A stretch of DNA of 64,000 nucleotides from assembly GCA_002104985.1 (NCBI GenBank), contig MCGO01000040.1:186001-250000 (forward strand). Direction: 5' to 3'. Shown in pieces: positions 33,802 through 47,100 of the stretch. Both the position numbers and the translations under genes were made by a program. Every line of letters starts with the position of its first letter. The stretch's first letter is position 1. The notes under the pieces were generated by a model. That model did no database searches. It was not told where the DNA came from and worked only from the letters and a program-made list of their open reading frames with translations. The stretch is from Rhizoclosmatium globosum (Eukaryota > Chytridiomycota > Chytridiomycetes > Chytridiales > Chytriomycetaceae).

Positions 33802-36265
33802 ATGTGGATTTTAGAAGGGATCAGCGAGGCAGCCAAAGGTGTGCCATTCCAAGGCAACCACCACCGCATCTAACACAACAGGTGCGCAGGAATCAAAGTG
33901 TTCCTAAGCCGTGCAAAGGGATCGTACACAGTTGGACGCCTGGGCACTTCGGATATCGTTGTTGACTTTGACAAGTCCGTCTCGCGCACACACGCAACGC
34001 TCCGGGTCTCAGCAACGGTTTGTGTATTCATCTCTTTCTCTGATTAATTGATAAGGTTGAATTGGCCCATTAACGTGGACACTCTCAGCGACTCGAGTTT
34101 GTGGATGGCGGCTCACGCCTCGGCTCCTTCATCAACAGCGCACGTGTCCCGGATGCAAATCCAGTTGAATTAAAAGACGGGGATGAACTTCGCCTTGGGG
34201 CCGGTCTTTCAGTCTTTCGGTGTGTAGGACTTGAGCTTGGATTGATAGGTAGCCTGACTCAACCACTTCCCATCAGCATTAAGCACAAGCCGGTCATTAT
34301 CGTATTCTCTGGCGTGAAATCATCCGTGAAAGATGACTTGTCTGCTCGTGCGGAAGAGTTGGGCTTCAAAGTATCAAAAGACTTTGAGCCTGAATGCACG
34401 CATCTAGTCATGACCTCCCTCAAAATTACAATGAAGACTGTTCAAGCTGTTGCTCATGGAACGCATATCGGTGCGTCTTAATTTGGTTGCGAAAACTGGT
34501 TTAATAACTAAATGATTCTGCATAATCAGTCACTGACGTCTGGCTCAAGACCCTGGATGCTAATTCAAAGACCTCACCTTACACATATCCTAACGAAATT
34601 GATTATACCCCCGCTGTCAAGGAAGAAAATATGACTGGAGAGCAGTTTATTCCGAATCCAAGAAGGAAACAGTTATTTGAGAATCACCAGTTCTTGTTCT
34701 TTGACAAAGAAGACGTGAGTTCTATCCCATTCGATTTAAAAACTGTGCTCAATATATGTTTATAGATTGATATTTTCAGCCCTGTCGTCTCCGCCTGTGC
34801 TGGAACAGTAGTTGATTGCACAGACATAACCGACTCGAAGTCGGATATTATCAGCGTTGTAAAACAAAACAAATCTCCGTTCGTTGTTGCACTGGATCCG
34901 GATGACGAACGATTCAAAGATGTCGTGTCAGATGTAAACACTAAGGATTCCATCATCTATTCCCTGCTCTACGCAACTCTTGACGATCATTTGAAACTCA
35001 GTACTTTGATTCCTCAGCATGAAGCAACTCCCCTTGAACCTACGCCCGCTCCTGCCCCTGTTCTTGCGGGAAATTTCAATGGCGGCAATAATTCTTGTAA
35101 CAACGACGATGACGACGACGATGATGACGACTTATTTCAAGATTTGTTTAAAAAGAAGGGAGCGTCGACAAAAACAAAATCCGAACATACCCAAGTGCCA
35201 CAAACACAACAACGGAAGACGCAGCAACCGTTTTACGTGCAGTCTGTAATCAGTCAAGTAGAAGCGTCACTTGTTGACCCAACACAGCAGTTGTTCCCTT
35301 CAACTGCAGCGTCCTCATCATCCAACGTTCCTGAATCAATTCCTTCAAAGCAGTCAAATTTGCTCGCAAGTCGTCTTGGATTCACTTCAACACCTACAGT
35401 TAAACCACCACCACCTATCACTATTTCTAGTACAGCTGCTGTAAAAGTCACTGCTCCAGCAGCACTCCCGAAACCAACACAAGCATTTCCACAACAAATA
35501 GCTATCCCCATTCCACAACTAAAACAACCAACTGTCGCTCGAGCACCCTCAAACCTTTCAAAACAAACTCAAGTCAAAACATCAGCGTCTCAACTCCTCA
35601 AAGTGACTGAACGTCCTGCCTATTCTATTGAAGACAATGCAGATACTGCCATGAGTCAAAACATTGAAGAGGTGGAAGATGAAATTGAGCCAAATTCTGT
35701 GATCCTTGAAAATGTAGTCGTTGCCGATAGTCCCCCTCCTCCCCAACATCGTCATGGAAACTCAAATTCAACCACAAAGAGATCAATTGAGGTCGACACA
35801 GAACAAGATGATGCTGTTTTCCCGGCTGCCAAAAAACCAAAAGTCGCAGTTGCAAGTGGCGCTTCTGCATTGGAGGTTGTAGGGTTACCTGTCCCCAAAA
35901 AGGCGTTGCCAAAACCAGACACCAAAGCTGTTGGAAAAGGGAAAGAGAAGGAGGTTGTAGTTGCTCCACCACCGCGACAGTTTAAAAATGGGGCAAAGTT
36001 GATTATGGCGTCCAAGAAAGAGGGGTCTGGAAGTTGTGCGCGTGATGAGGGAACTCAGAAAGAAAGTGAGGTGAAAGAGGAGGATGAGGATGAGTTTGTT
36101 GATGGTGGTGTTGTTGTGGAAGAAATGGATGGTATGATAGTTGTACCTGACAAAGGAAAGGCTCCTGTGACTGTGTATACTGGACAGAACTACAAGCCAT
36201 TCCGTAAGAACTTGCCAGGAATTGTGCAGATACAGCGGAGGCCTATTGCAATGGAGCTTGTATAA
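33802..36265 (+). CDS. NBS1: Nibrin (NBS1): FHA-BRCT-BRCT DNA-repair protein
   Basis: Six exons (33802-33838, 33890-34017, 34089-34470, 34530-34714, 34766-36265; the last coding block is single) give 743 aa. The order is typical of nibrin: N-terminal FHA domain starting MWILEG with YTVGRLGTSDIVV and the phosphothreonine-binding SRTHATL; BRCT1 (HKPVIIVFSGVKSS ... CTHLVMTSLKITMKTVQAVA); a second BRCT-like segment (QFLFFDKED ... DDERFKDVV); then a long disordered region with an Asp run (35107-35130); and near the C-terminus the basic QNYKPFRKNLPG, resembling the Mre11-binding motif. Nibrin joins Mre11 and Rad50 to sense double-strand breaks and recruit ATM/Tel1. The terminal acidic-aromatic ATM-binding motif of animal nibrin is not obvious. 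The intron 1 acceptor (33889) is fixed by the FHA reading frame. AATAAA follows at ~36290. Confidence 0.85.
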
Positions 36266-36314
36266 CAAAATAAGATGTATTGAACAAGTAATAAAATGTA
36301 TTTTTTAAATGACT

Positions 36315-39300
36315 TTAAAGGAATCCATAAGTACGTATAAAGTAAGCTCCAAAGAGTGTGCGTTTGTTGACAATGTCCTCAGACGACATTTCTCCCCTGA
36401 GTTTGATTGCATCTTTACTCTTTATAAAGTGTCTGGCAAAAGCCTGACTTTGAGTGAGAGTTGATGGTAGACTTGTTGCCATGGTGATTCCAATGCCATT
36501 CAAATAATTGTAACCAGCCAATAGTTTTGCCTGGTCCAACAGTCTTTGGCCTTGTTCACCTTCAATCTCTGTTAAAGAAACAATAATATTTGGTGGGCTT
36601 GCGATACGTGCAACACTGACAGGATCCAGTGAAAGTCCTTTATCAATTAGGATTCCAGCCGTTGAACCCTCAATCCCTGTACTGATCTCATTTGCATTCA
36701 TGACTCCTGTTTGATGCTCAAACTTCAGTGTACCAGGAAGTTGAGAGCCAAAAAAATCCTCAGGAAGGTCACAAGATGAAAATGCTTTGATGGTACTAAT
36801 CTCAAATTTGTCTGAGGATGCGGCAGCATCTGCTCCCCCACCCTTTCCTTTCTTTGCAGGTTTTTCTGCAGATACTGGTTCTGATGAATAACCAGGATTG
36901 AATTTGATTCTGGTCAAGAGATAAGGAAGTCCTGTCATTGAAGTTTCAGATTCAAGGTTCACTTCAGTTTTTCATCAATCTTACCAAACTCAAATGATGT
37001 TGTAGTTGCTAAGTTTTTGACACGTAATACAATATCTAGTGGCAGTAGCTCCAGAATGGGATCACAACATATGACACAGTGACCTCGATCAATCTCTTCA
37101 GGTTCAGTGGAAACAGTTTTTGCTCCTTTCTTCTTTGAGTCTGCCTTCTCTGTAGACTTGGCACTAGGCTCAATTTCTGGTCTTTGATTTAGGGCCACAG
37201 ATCATAGGAAGAAAAACTTACCCAACAGCTTCAAAATTGGTTGTAAATATTGGTAAATATCTTCAACTATTTGTGTATCTGGGACTGCACCGACTCCTAT
37301 GCTTGCCAGAAGCATTTTGACTCTTTCAATCATTAGATTAATACGCTGAATTTCTACTGGAAAGTGGATGTTTGAAATACTAAAGTCTTCAAGTGGGGAC
37401 TTTGACTTTCCATCCTTGATTCTATACACAAGAGCACCAAATAGACAGGATTTATCAGATGAGTGTTGTAGAATCAAGACTTTCACATTCTTTGGGATAT
37501 CTGATAAAAGTTCAGGTGTAATATGAAATGGCTGAACTCTTTTATATGCTTGATTGTGTTGAAGAGCCATGGTTTGCCTTTGATGAGCCTCATTCACTGT
37601 CCCAAGGAATAGCTCACTCTTTGGCTGAGGGTTTAGCTCTTCAAAAAGTTTTGATAAATAGCTCCAGTAGTGACAAGATTGAAGTAGAGATAAATGTGCC
37701 AAACGACTGAACTCATCACTGTTTGTGCCATGGCTCAGAAGTTCTTCTGTACAATCTCTGGCAACATTAATATTTCCATTCTGTACAGCCAGTTTAAGGG
37801 CTCGAGTAAATTGGAGTTGGCAGATTCTTAAGTGTTCACTTGCTTGTTCCAAGTTTTCACCCATCAACCTTTGGTATTGGATTTTGTGGCATAAGCCCAA
37901 TATTCTCCGGCCTTCAATTTGTAGATTTTGTGGTAAACTAGCAATGATTCTTGTTAAATTTGTAATGACTTTGCCAATGGCATCTTCTTGAACTTCAATC
38001 CAACGTTCTGAGAGTGATGTTTCTCCTTCAGGAATGAAATGCTCCTCAATCATGACTTCAATTGTTCTGTGACTGTAATCAATCAAATCTCCCTCTTGAG
38101 ATATCTGGAATAACAAAGCGGCAGATTCTAGTGCCACATTGTAACCCATCAGGAACCAAGACTGAGTTTTCTCCACCATTTTCATTGTTTCACACAGTTC
38201 TTGGCATTCCTCTAAATAATCAAAGCAGAGAAGAAGGTTTTTGGCCAGATCTCTGCCTTGAAGTTTGCTTGACTTTTGACGTATAAACTTGGCATGCCAA
38301 AAGAGGGTTTCTGCTCCCTGCATACAAAGATCCATAGAGCTTGTAAGTTTCACACAGGCAGAAAATGATTCTTCAATTTGCATTGAAGAGTTTTCCTCAT
38401 AATATGCTGTGAGCAGTTTGTACTTTACTTGCCATAGCATCAGTTCTAATCTTGGATTCTTTTGGACTAACTCCATACTCTTTGTAATCAATGCAAGGAC
38501 ATTGTTTGTAGATTTCTGAGGATACTGACTTCCACTTTTACACACCAATCTATGAATTAACTTTGTGAAAAGAATAGCCTGCTTGAGATTCTCAACTTTA
38601 AATAAGTCCATAATTCCTTCATCACCATTACTTATCCAGCTCAACAATGAGCTGACGTAGAGGGCTTCAGAGTTCTTTGAGAAAGCAGGAATCCATTGAA
38701 TTAAGAGGTTATTAGCTCTCAATACATCTCCATATTGAATCAACAGATTTGCTTTAAGAAGAATAATGCTTTCAGTGCTAAGTGAAAAACCTATATCACA
38801 TCCTGAATTGGAGTCATTCCAAAAAGGGGCAAGATAATCAATCCCATTCTCTGAACTTTGGTAAAGCTTTCTAAATTTTGCTGCAAGCTCAACATAAAAC
38901 AGTTTACTGTAAATTATGGCAGTATATAGCTGTACAGCTGACTGCATGAACTGAGGCTGTTTTGAGTCAATGCACATGGTAGTGACCAAGTTTGTAATGG
39001 CCAACAACGGGACACACTGCTGAAGTTGGCCAAATTCCTCAAACTGAGATACCATATAGAATAAACAGCTTAAGAGCTGCCGAGGATTGGTGATTGACAA
39101 TTTGCAAAATATACTAAGATTGGTGGTATTTGCAAACATATCTTTAGCTACTTGTGGCCATTCATATCCCACCCAGTTTTCCAAAGTTTTCAAACCAGGA
39201 GATTCATGTTTTTCAGAGGGTGTAGCAGATCTACTTTTTGCATCCAATATTGGCTTCTCCTTTGTGTTTCCTGTATCAGGAGTCACAGGAACCACAGAAG

Positions 39301-42300
39301 TTAAAGGTTCTACAAGTTTTGTGATAATGCCGTATGCTTCTGTCAAAAGGGCAATTTTTCGTTTTTGATTTGGCTCTATTTCAGCAGACATAGTGTTTGA
39401 CTGGATAAATATGATCCACTTGTTAATACTCATACTGTGGGTAGGCTCTGCTCTGATTGTATGATGTACTTTGTGGATAAGGTGTTTAGCAGTCTCTATA
39501 TCTCCCACTGTGTCTAATAACCATTTAGAATATATAAGCTCAACTTCAAGTTGCTTATCAGAATAAAGTGGATCATTTGATATGGCTTGTAAAGATTCTT
39601 GAAATGCAATTTTTTGTTTGTCTCTCTCAGTTGCAAACGTTGTCAGCATATACCACCTGTGAGACTATTTAGTTTACAATCTGATTCTCCTAAAGTTAAC
39701 GTACATTTCAAATTTTGTTTTGACATCTTCCTCTTTCAGCAGAGCTACAATACCACTTTTGTTTCCCAAACTCAATGTCTGAATTTTCCGCTTAAGCAGA
39801 GTTTGATGGTATATTTTGGTAATATTTTGAAAGACCTATCAATTATGCGAGTACTTGCAGTCCAATCTGCTTTCTCTTTGTAAATTTCAAGGCATATTTC
39901 AGTAAGCTGGAGAATGGTTTCTTGAGTTTTTACATCTGTGTTCATTAAACTCTGAATTGAAACTTTTGTAAAGTAGCAAGAGTATAATGCAGATAATACT
40001 CTTTCAAGATGAGATAAATAGGCTTTATGTGGGCTCCCATAGCTGCAGTTGTGCATAATAGTGTTAATGAGCTTTGCAGGTCAGATATTTGAGCTGGACA
40101 CAGTCCACAAGCAATTTCAATACAATTTGCAATTTTCTGAAGTGCCAGAGAACGCATAGTTGTTGGAGTATCAAACAAAAGCCCTTGCTCAATCAGTGCA
40201 AGAATAATTTTGCCAAACACTAGTTCCCCATCATATAATAGTTTTGGTTTGATGTCAAATCGGGAGTCCTGTACCGCTGAAGGAGAATATGTTTTAGGTA
40301 ATGATTCAAACAGTGTCTGAGCAGCCATGTAAGCTAAGTGGAAATGGTCAGCTTTAAATGAATGCTGAATTACCCTTAGCCAAAGCTCAAAGTTAAGGTT
40401 CTTCCCTAGTCTGTTGCCATTGAGAAATAAGTTTTGTGCAGCATCTTCAAGCTCCTCTTTTGATCCCTTTTTGGACTCAAGAACTTCCAAAAATGAGAAG
40501 ATTCTCATGGCAGGATTTGCCTCTATATTAGAAACAATTATAGGTGTTCCTGTTTTCATGGACGTCTTGAGGTCAAACAACGCCAATTTTGTTTCATAAC
40601 TCCCTTCCAGAGCTGAAAGACCTAAATTCACAACATCTTCAATTAACTTGGCATTTGGATTAACTGATGTTGCTGGCTGTTTTGTTGCAGCAACAGGCTG
40701 CTTGGGGGTGGTGGAGCTTTTGCTCCTTTCTTATCCTTCCCAGCAGATCCTTTTTTTGCTGGCACAGTTTCTAATGCTTGGGCTGCTGCAGCTGCTACTG
40801 CTGCAGCAATACTTGCTTGCTCATTTGCCTCTTTCAACACAGTTATGTATCCAATGCAAATGCAAACCATTAAGTTAGAATTTTGGAGAGAGCATTCTAT
40901 CAAGCCATCATAAAGTCGTTGAAATATTTCAGTCCAGAATGCAAGATTTCCACTTGAAATGCTTGCTTTAGTTGAAGAAAAGTAATCCCATATCTTAGAA
41001 GCCGCACTTTGAATTGTTGCAGAGTCTTTCAAGTTAATTCCAATATTAAGAGATTGGATCATGGGGTCAATGACTGCTGCATGAATTGTTTTCAGATTTT
41101 CTGAGTAGGAATCAGGTTTGCTAGCTGCAAGCATGTATGGTCTGATGGTCTCAAACATGAAGAGTGCTTCACCCTGATAAAGGAGCGCTTCAGCTTTTAG
41201 CTTTTGGGCTGTAATAGGGTCTGATAGATTCCCTATCTCCAGTGTCAAAATGTACTTGGATGTATCCCATACAGCTTTCCAGTACTTTAAGTTTTCTTCT
41301 GTTGGCAACATTAATTGTTTCTTAGCTAGCTCCCTTGCTTGGCGCATATTATCAGTTAGAGCAACCAGAATAGTTCTCTTATTTTTGATGTCATTGGCCT
41401 GGATAACATCAAAGTTGATTGCATAGTCATGCTTAAGTAATGATAGTACAAGGTCATCTTTTTCAATTGTATTTGGAGGTGAAATCAAGTCATGATCCTT
41501 TGTTGAATGTGAGATTGAAATGTAGAATAAATGAAAATTGGCTTACCAAAATAAGTGTTTTAATAGATTTTTGAATAAGTTTGAAGGCCACATTATCTTC
41601 AGGGATGTACTTTGCTTGATCAGTTAGAGAGAGCGCTGTACTGAAATTTTAGATAATGTTTCTGTAGATATAAGATCATACCTTTAAGATCAGGAGTTAA
41701 ATGACCATCAAAGGTATTAGCTTTGATCCAAAGTTTATGAAGAAGAATTTCAATATCATTTGAAATCTCAGGCTGTGTGCAAAATTTCAGAGCTTTCTCT
41801 GCATGAATTGTAGCCAGAGAGAAGACATTTTGGAAATCATAGCATTTTGCGAGCTTGTACTCAAAACTACAACGCTGTGATGTTTCAAATAAAGAAGGGC
41901 AGCCCTCAGCAATTTCGCAAATTGTTTTAAGTATGACAGAAAATGGCTTGGCAAAAGTTGCACTTTCTTCACTTGGTGCAATCACATTCCATGCAGCTAT
42001 ACAACTTGAATGCATGACTTGAGGTTCCAAGTTCTCATCAACAGCTGTCAGACATTTAGAAAGCACATTAAAAATATGTCAAGCTACCTTTGTTTATGGC
42101 ATGATTAAGCCTTAAAATGTTGGATTCAATGTGTTTTGGATTCTTAAATCCTTTCAATACAGTTTCTCGTAGCTCCAACTGAAGCTGAATAAGCTCCCGC
42201 CTCACACCCAGATTTGACTTTGCATCAATTAAGTTTGATTTTTCTAATGCTTGTTTACTGAGTGGTATTAGGTTTGTTTTCAGACCAAATTCAGTTAAAT

Positions 42301-43261
42301 CCAGCAAAAATGACAAGACTTGTTTACTATTCTCATTTGCCTTAATTTTCTCATCTATGAAGGCAAAAAGAGACTGAGTGTCTGTGATTTCAGTGTTACT
42401 TGCACCATGAATAGTTGCATAGGTTTTAAGCAATGAGTCTTTCTGAAGGATGCAATCAATTTTGACTGATTTTGCTGCTGGATTCAGTTGTAAAAGCTTC
42501 AAATAGATTTTAATTATGCTAAATGGCAGGTTGTAGTCATTTGGTCTGGCATTTAGGAATCCAGCCAATTTTTCAAGATTCCCAACAACACGATCTGATG
42601 CAGTAGTCATAAATTGTGTATGCTCCTCCTGTGTTGGCCATGCTACAATTTCTGATGCCTTAATAATGTTTTTCTTGTCCAAAAAATCCACAAGCAACTG
42701 AGATAGCATGATGTGAATACGAATCAAAAATTCAACTCGTTCATTTGGAAACAGTAATAGACCATTTGCAACTTAATTTCAGATCAGAATTACAAATTAT
42801 TGAACCAAACGTACCTGTCGACAGTGGAATTGAAAACAGATATCGTAAATGGCCACTCAGAAACATGTTTTGGGTGAGTCTCAAAAAACATGAAGCCCCC
42901 ATGAACACAAGGTCCTTTAGCTTTTTATCAACTGCTACATTAAATCCCTCCATAACAAAGGAAACCGCGTTTCTGAATTCCTGTGGGTCGAGTTCAACAA
43001 ACTCAAACTGATTGCGATCAGGATCCACAAGCTCGTCCATATCAGAGATCTTTGCGGCAATCATTGCTTGCGCATAACACATTTGAGCGTAAGTTGACTC
43101 ACTGATGTCCTTTTCGATCAAGAGTTCATCCGCTTTCAACGCCGCTGTTGCCCAATCCTTCTTCACAATTGCGGCCCGTATTGCCTGATATGGGAGCTTC
43201 GTCAGTACGGCTTTCTCGATTAAAATGTGAGAGAAGCGCGATTCACCGTTAAAAGTGGCAT
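36315..43261 (-). CDS. CFAP46: CFAP46-like flagellar central-apparatus protein
   Basis: Eight exons, 5' to 3': 43261-42815, 42771-42088, 42044-41682, 41635-41547, 41497-39705, 39656-37222, 37176-36985 and 36931-36315; about 2,210 aa. CFAP46 (TTC40) is a TPR-rich component of the C1d projection of the axonemal central pair, controlling flagellar beat. Matching landmarks include the helical N-terminus with FMGASCFLRLTQNMF, the segment SSCIAAWNVIAPS, and the TPR stretch IIDRSFKILPK followed by YHQTLLKRKIQTLSLGNK. No transmembrane or catalytic motif is present. Four single-base gaps disturb the frame as given: a start ATG (43261) that needs one more T near 43251-43254, and exon 5 at 40704-40708, 40024-40026 and 39814-39817, whose three shifts cancel. 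The final intron (GTAAGA...ACAG, 53 nt) removes what would otherwise be a fifth break. It is head-to-head with RSPH1. Confidence 0.75.
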
Positions 43262-43317
43262 CTTTCACTGTTGAAGCAGAACGCGAGGTAAAACTGACAA
43301 TTTTTTAACGCAAAAAC
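43262..43317. promoter_or_regulatory. Very short divergent promoter of CFAP46 and RSPH1
   Basis: Only 56 bp lie between the inferred CFAP46 ATG and the RSPH1 ATG, so the two flagellar genes must share core promoter and 5' leader sequence. No convincing X-box (RFX site) was seen by eye. Confidence 0.5.
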
Positions 43318-44064
43318 ATGTCTGACGACGGAGAAGAAGAGATTAAGGAGGAGGCGCCAACTCTCGGAGTAGGTATATTGTTGATACACTATTATCTTAC
43401 AATCCGTCATAGACGTATGAGGGAGAGAGAAACGAAGCCAAGAAGCGTCACGGAAAAGGAAAGAATATCTTTGTGAACGGAGACGAGTACGATGGCCAGT
43501 ATGAAGACGGTGTCAGAAGTGGCTACGGAGTCTATAAATGGAAAGGAGGCGCCCGCTACACAGGAGAGTACAAGAATGATCTTCGTCATGGACAGGGATA
43601 CTTTGTATATCCCGATGGATCAAAGTACAGAGGTACGTAAATCTTAAATATAAACACACAAAATCTGAAGATTTCGATGTTAGGTCAGTTTGTGGAGGGC
43701 AAACGAGAGGGCCAGGGATCATACCTCTATCCGAACGGCGATATGTACCAAGGAGAATGGAAGAACGATTTGAAGGACGGAAAGGGTGAGGAAACTGTGA
43801 TATTTGGCGATAAGACACTGATTAGTGTAACTTCGATTAGGTGCGTACGTTTACAAGAACGGAAGCAAGAAAACTGGTACTTTTGTGGCTGGAATTTTAC
43901 AAGGGCCGGGCGAAATCATTCATCCAGATCATAAAGTCAGTGGAGAATGGAAGGGAAACACGTCAATGGCCATTCCTGCAAAAATCACATTCGCGACAGG
44001 ATTCGTCAAGAATATTGAAGACCCTCAGTTCTTCACTGGCATAATCCCAATCCCCCAACCATAA
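43318..44064 (+). CDS. RSPH1: Radial spoke head protein 1 (MORN repeats)
   Basis: Four exons (43318-43368, 43413-43632, 43684-43785, 43841-44064) join in frame to 198 aa. The N-terminus [17 protein letters not shown] leads into consecutive MORN repeats of the form YxGxYxxGxxxGxGxxxxxxGxx[82 protein letters not shown] and a degenerate sixth. RSPH1 sits in the head of axonemal radial spokes and helps transmit signals to the dynein arms. The protein is shorter than animal RSPH1, lacking its long disordered C-terminus. AATAAA motifs follow the stop (44103-44112). It is tail-to-tail with the LRR/coiled-coil gene (83 bp). Confidence 0.9.
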
Positions 44065-44147
44065 AGAATCCGTAAGAAAAGAAGTATTTACATCAAGTTT
44101 TTAATAAATAAAGTCGAACGTTTGTGTAGTGCGATCTGACATCTACG

Positions 44148-47100
44148 TTAGAGGTCCATAGCCTCCTTCAGTTTGGCAAACCGAGACTTCTGCCTTTCGA
44201 CATCAAGAAGTATTCGCTTCATTTCCTCCTCCCGAGTCTCTTTTTCTGTCTCCAGCTCGATCACTTGGGTTTTCAACCTTTTAACGTTCTCAAACAACGA
44301 CTCTCGTTCTCGTTCAAGAATCTTAAGTCTGCTTGACTGTGACTGTATAATAATAGATCAGGTAAGCTTAGTTATATGTAAAACGCGCCACCTCATAAAA
44401 CCGTTTCACTTCATCCACTGCTATTTCCGAGACTTTATCAAATCATCATTCTCCATCCTCAGTTTTTGCTCCTTTGCCGAAAAGATGTTCTTTACGCGCG
44501 AGACTTCTTCCTCGATGCGAGCAATGCTAACATTTCGTTCTTGTAACTTCTTTGAGACTTCCATCAGTTCTGAATGTAATGCATCGCGCTCCTCCTTGCA
44601 TTCTTGAAAGGCGTTTTGGAGTTGCTCAAACGCTTCTTCTTGGGTCGCCAGCTCATGCGTCAAGTCCCTCACGCGCTTCTTCTCTTTCGCTAGACTTTCT
44701 TCAATTTTAGATTCCGTGGTCGAAACTTCTTGCAGAAGCGCTGCGTGGTCGCGAATCTGTAGATTTGGTAAGCCAGCAGAAGGTATTTTGCGTTTGTGAA
44801 TTACTTTGTTCTCTAGGTTCTGCTTTAGCGTTTTAATAGTGTCATTTTGGTCATCTAGCATCTTATTTTTGATCCGAAGCGCCTTTTAGGTGGTAATTGG
44901 GTGAGGTCGTCAATACACTGATTGAATGAGCCGTACCTGATCAAAATCGCTTGACGCGGCCGCCTTCCTGTTAAATCTTGTTCCAACTCACGAATTTTTG
45001 AAAGAAGCGTTCTCTCTCTTTTTGGAACGAAGCCATCTATTTCTCGTTTAGTTAACTTCGTTTTGAATTCATAGGTTACATACCTGATCGGAAAGAGTCC
45101 TGCTATCACAGTTTTTTCAGACTCAAGAGCTTCAAAAGTCTTGGTTTTTCGCCATGGCGCTCTTATTCTTCTCAAGTTCTTTTTTGATACCTTCCAAGTC
45201 AGATTTCGTCTCACTCAATGATTTCACTTGAGATTCCATCATCATACACTTTTCCTGAAAGCCATGTTTCATTAATCGAATGGATCGAGTAACAGTAACT
45301 ACCTCAAATAGCGTAAACGAGGCTTCATTCTTGTTTGACAACTCGACATTTTGAGTTTTTGGTCCTTGATCACATTTGTCAATTCTCGCGTAATTGATTT
45401 AAGTCAGCTTCTGATTTTTTCGCTTCTTTAAGTGACTTAGGTGGTGGTCAGTGTCTGGAGGCCGCAGCCATTTCGGAGCTTACTTTTGAAATTCCATTAC
45501 TCTCTTCGGCCAACTCCTGAAACGCTTTGAAAAGTTCCGAGTACTTGTGATGCTCAGCTGGGAAAAGGGTTATAAGGAAGTCATCAACGGAGGTCAGCAA
45601 ACACCTTTCACAGCTTGTCGATATTCTTCGTCAAGCTCCTCATTTCGCGTTTTCGAAGCTTGAAGCATTCTTCCCAGTTTTTCAACTTCTTCTGCGTGTT
45701 TGTTCGTCAGATCTGCGGTTGTTTTGATATCATGTCTGATATTTCTTGAGAGTGGAACTGAGACTCCATAAGAAAACAATTTTAACCAGACAATTTAAGT
45801 CAAACGTTTTCAGCTCTTGAATCTGCATTTCATATTGCGACTTTGCCGTTGCGAGTGATTCTTCCAATTCTGCGCGAGTCTTTTGCAGCTTCTTGACGGC
45901 AATTCTGTACACTTCAATTTCCCGAACGCACTATTCAAGAGTAAGGAACAATATCTACAAAAGATGCGTTCAACTCACTCACTTATTTTCAGTTTTGAAG
46001 TCTCACGGTCTTTCAATATTCGCATGGACAAGGTTTCATTATCATGATTGCATGCTTGAATTATTTCTTGAAACTCAACGACTTTGGCCTAAAGCCGTTT
46101 TAGTCAAGAAGTCCACCCAAATAAACAATACCCTCAGTTGATCGACATCGCCAGTCGCACTTCCCAAATCCAATTTTAGCTTATTTGCTTCAGAAATGCT
46201 TTCTTCCAGTTTCAACTGCGTCTCCTGCAGCTTTCGCTCCAATTCCGATTGTATAAGTTGATGGTTTTGTGACTTGAGTACATCAGCATCTTGAAGAGAC
46301 TTGATCTGCTGTATATGTCAGAGCTTATTTGTTTGCGAAACTGGTGTAACCTGCAGCTCCAGAGCAATTGTTCGGGTCTTCTCCTCATTGGCAACCTTTT
46401 CTGCCGCCACGACACGTTCATTGAGAGAAACAATCTCAGCTGAATATTTTTGCTCATTTGAATAAGAATGACTTTTCTTTTTCCAGAGCGTCGAGAAGGT
46501 TTTGGGTTTCAGTTGCCAATTTGATGGAGATTCTGCTGACGGCGTTGAGCCTGTTCAGACTGCTGGTTTCTTTGGAGGGCTCTGAAGGCATATTATTCGA
46601 GTTATTTGCCCATATTAGTTGCTTCTTGGCTAAAAACCGATGTTAACATCCTCAAAATTCAGATATGAAAAATCTAACCCCCGATACTCGTGGAATCCTC
46701 GTTGGAATAACAAAGGTCTAGTGTAATTTGTGAGACAGGAAGACGATCATAAATTGTGACTATTACGTTGATTGTTCAGAACAAGTGCTCGACGCATCGT
46801 CTGCCTAAGTACACGACATTTACTCGATATATTGATTGAAGCAAAAGTCATTACATTTTCTAATGCATCTGAAGTCATTTCACGAAGCTTGTCTACTCGA
46901 GCCCTTTCCAATGCGTCAGTCAGTAATTTGACTTTTGACTCCAACTGTTCGATCCTATCTTTCTCGACGCGTCTTTCATCCTGTTCAACAGACCTTGAAG
47001 TCTTTTCGAGTTTATCCATAACGGCTTGAAAGTAATACATCATATTTGTTTCAGAGGGGTTGGTTGGGTGTGATGGAGAGTTGTTTGAACGTTGTTGATT

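Noticed and set aside
36960..36990. Apparent frameshift near the CFAP46 3' end
   Set aside because: A canonical 53-nt intron (GTAAGA … ACAG, 36984-36932) restores the frame without any indel.
39820..39960. A 115-nt GT-AG intron in CFAP46 that would remove two apparent frame breaks
   Set aside because: It would delete a TPR segment (LTEICLEIYKEKADW … IIDRSFKIL) that matches the family and continues directly into the next frame, so missing bases explain the data better.
40625..40665. A 35-nt intron in CFAP46 near 40640
   Set aside because: It is shorter than any other intron in the window and would remove a good helix (AKLIEDVVNLGLSALEG); a one-base gap in the G5 run at 40704-40708 is simpler.
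36315..43261. Programmed -1 frameshifting as the cause of CFAP46 frame changes
   Set aside because: The sites lack a typical X XXY YYZ slippery heptamer with a downstream structure, and the same missing-base pattern occurs in unrelated genes.
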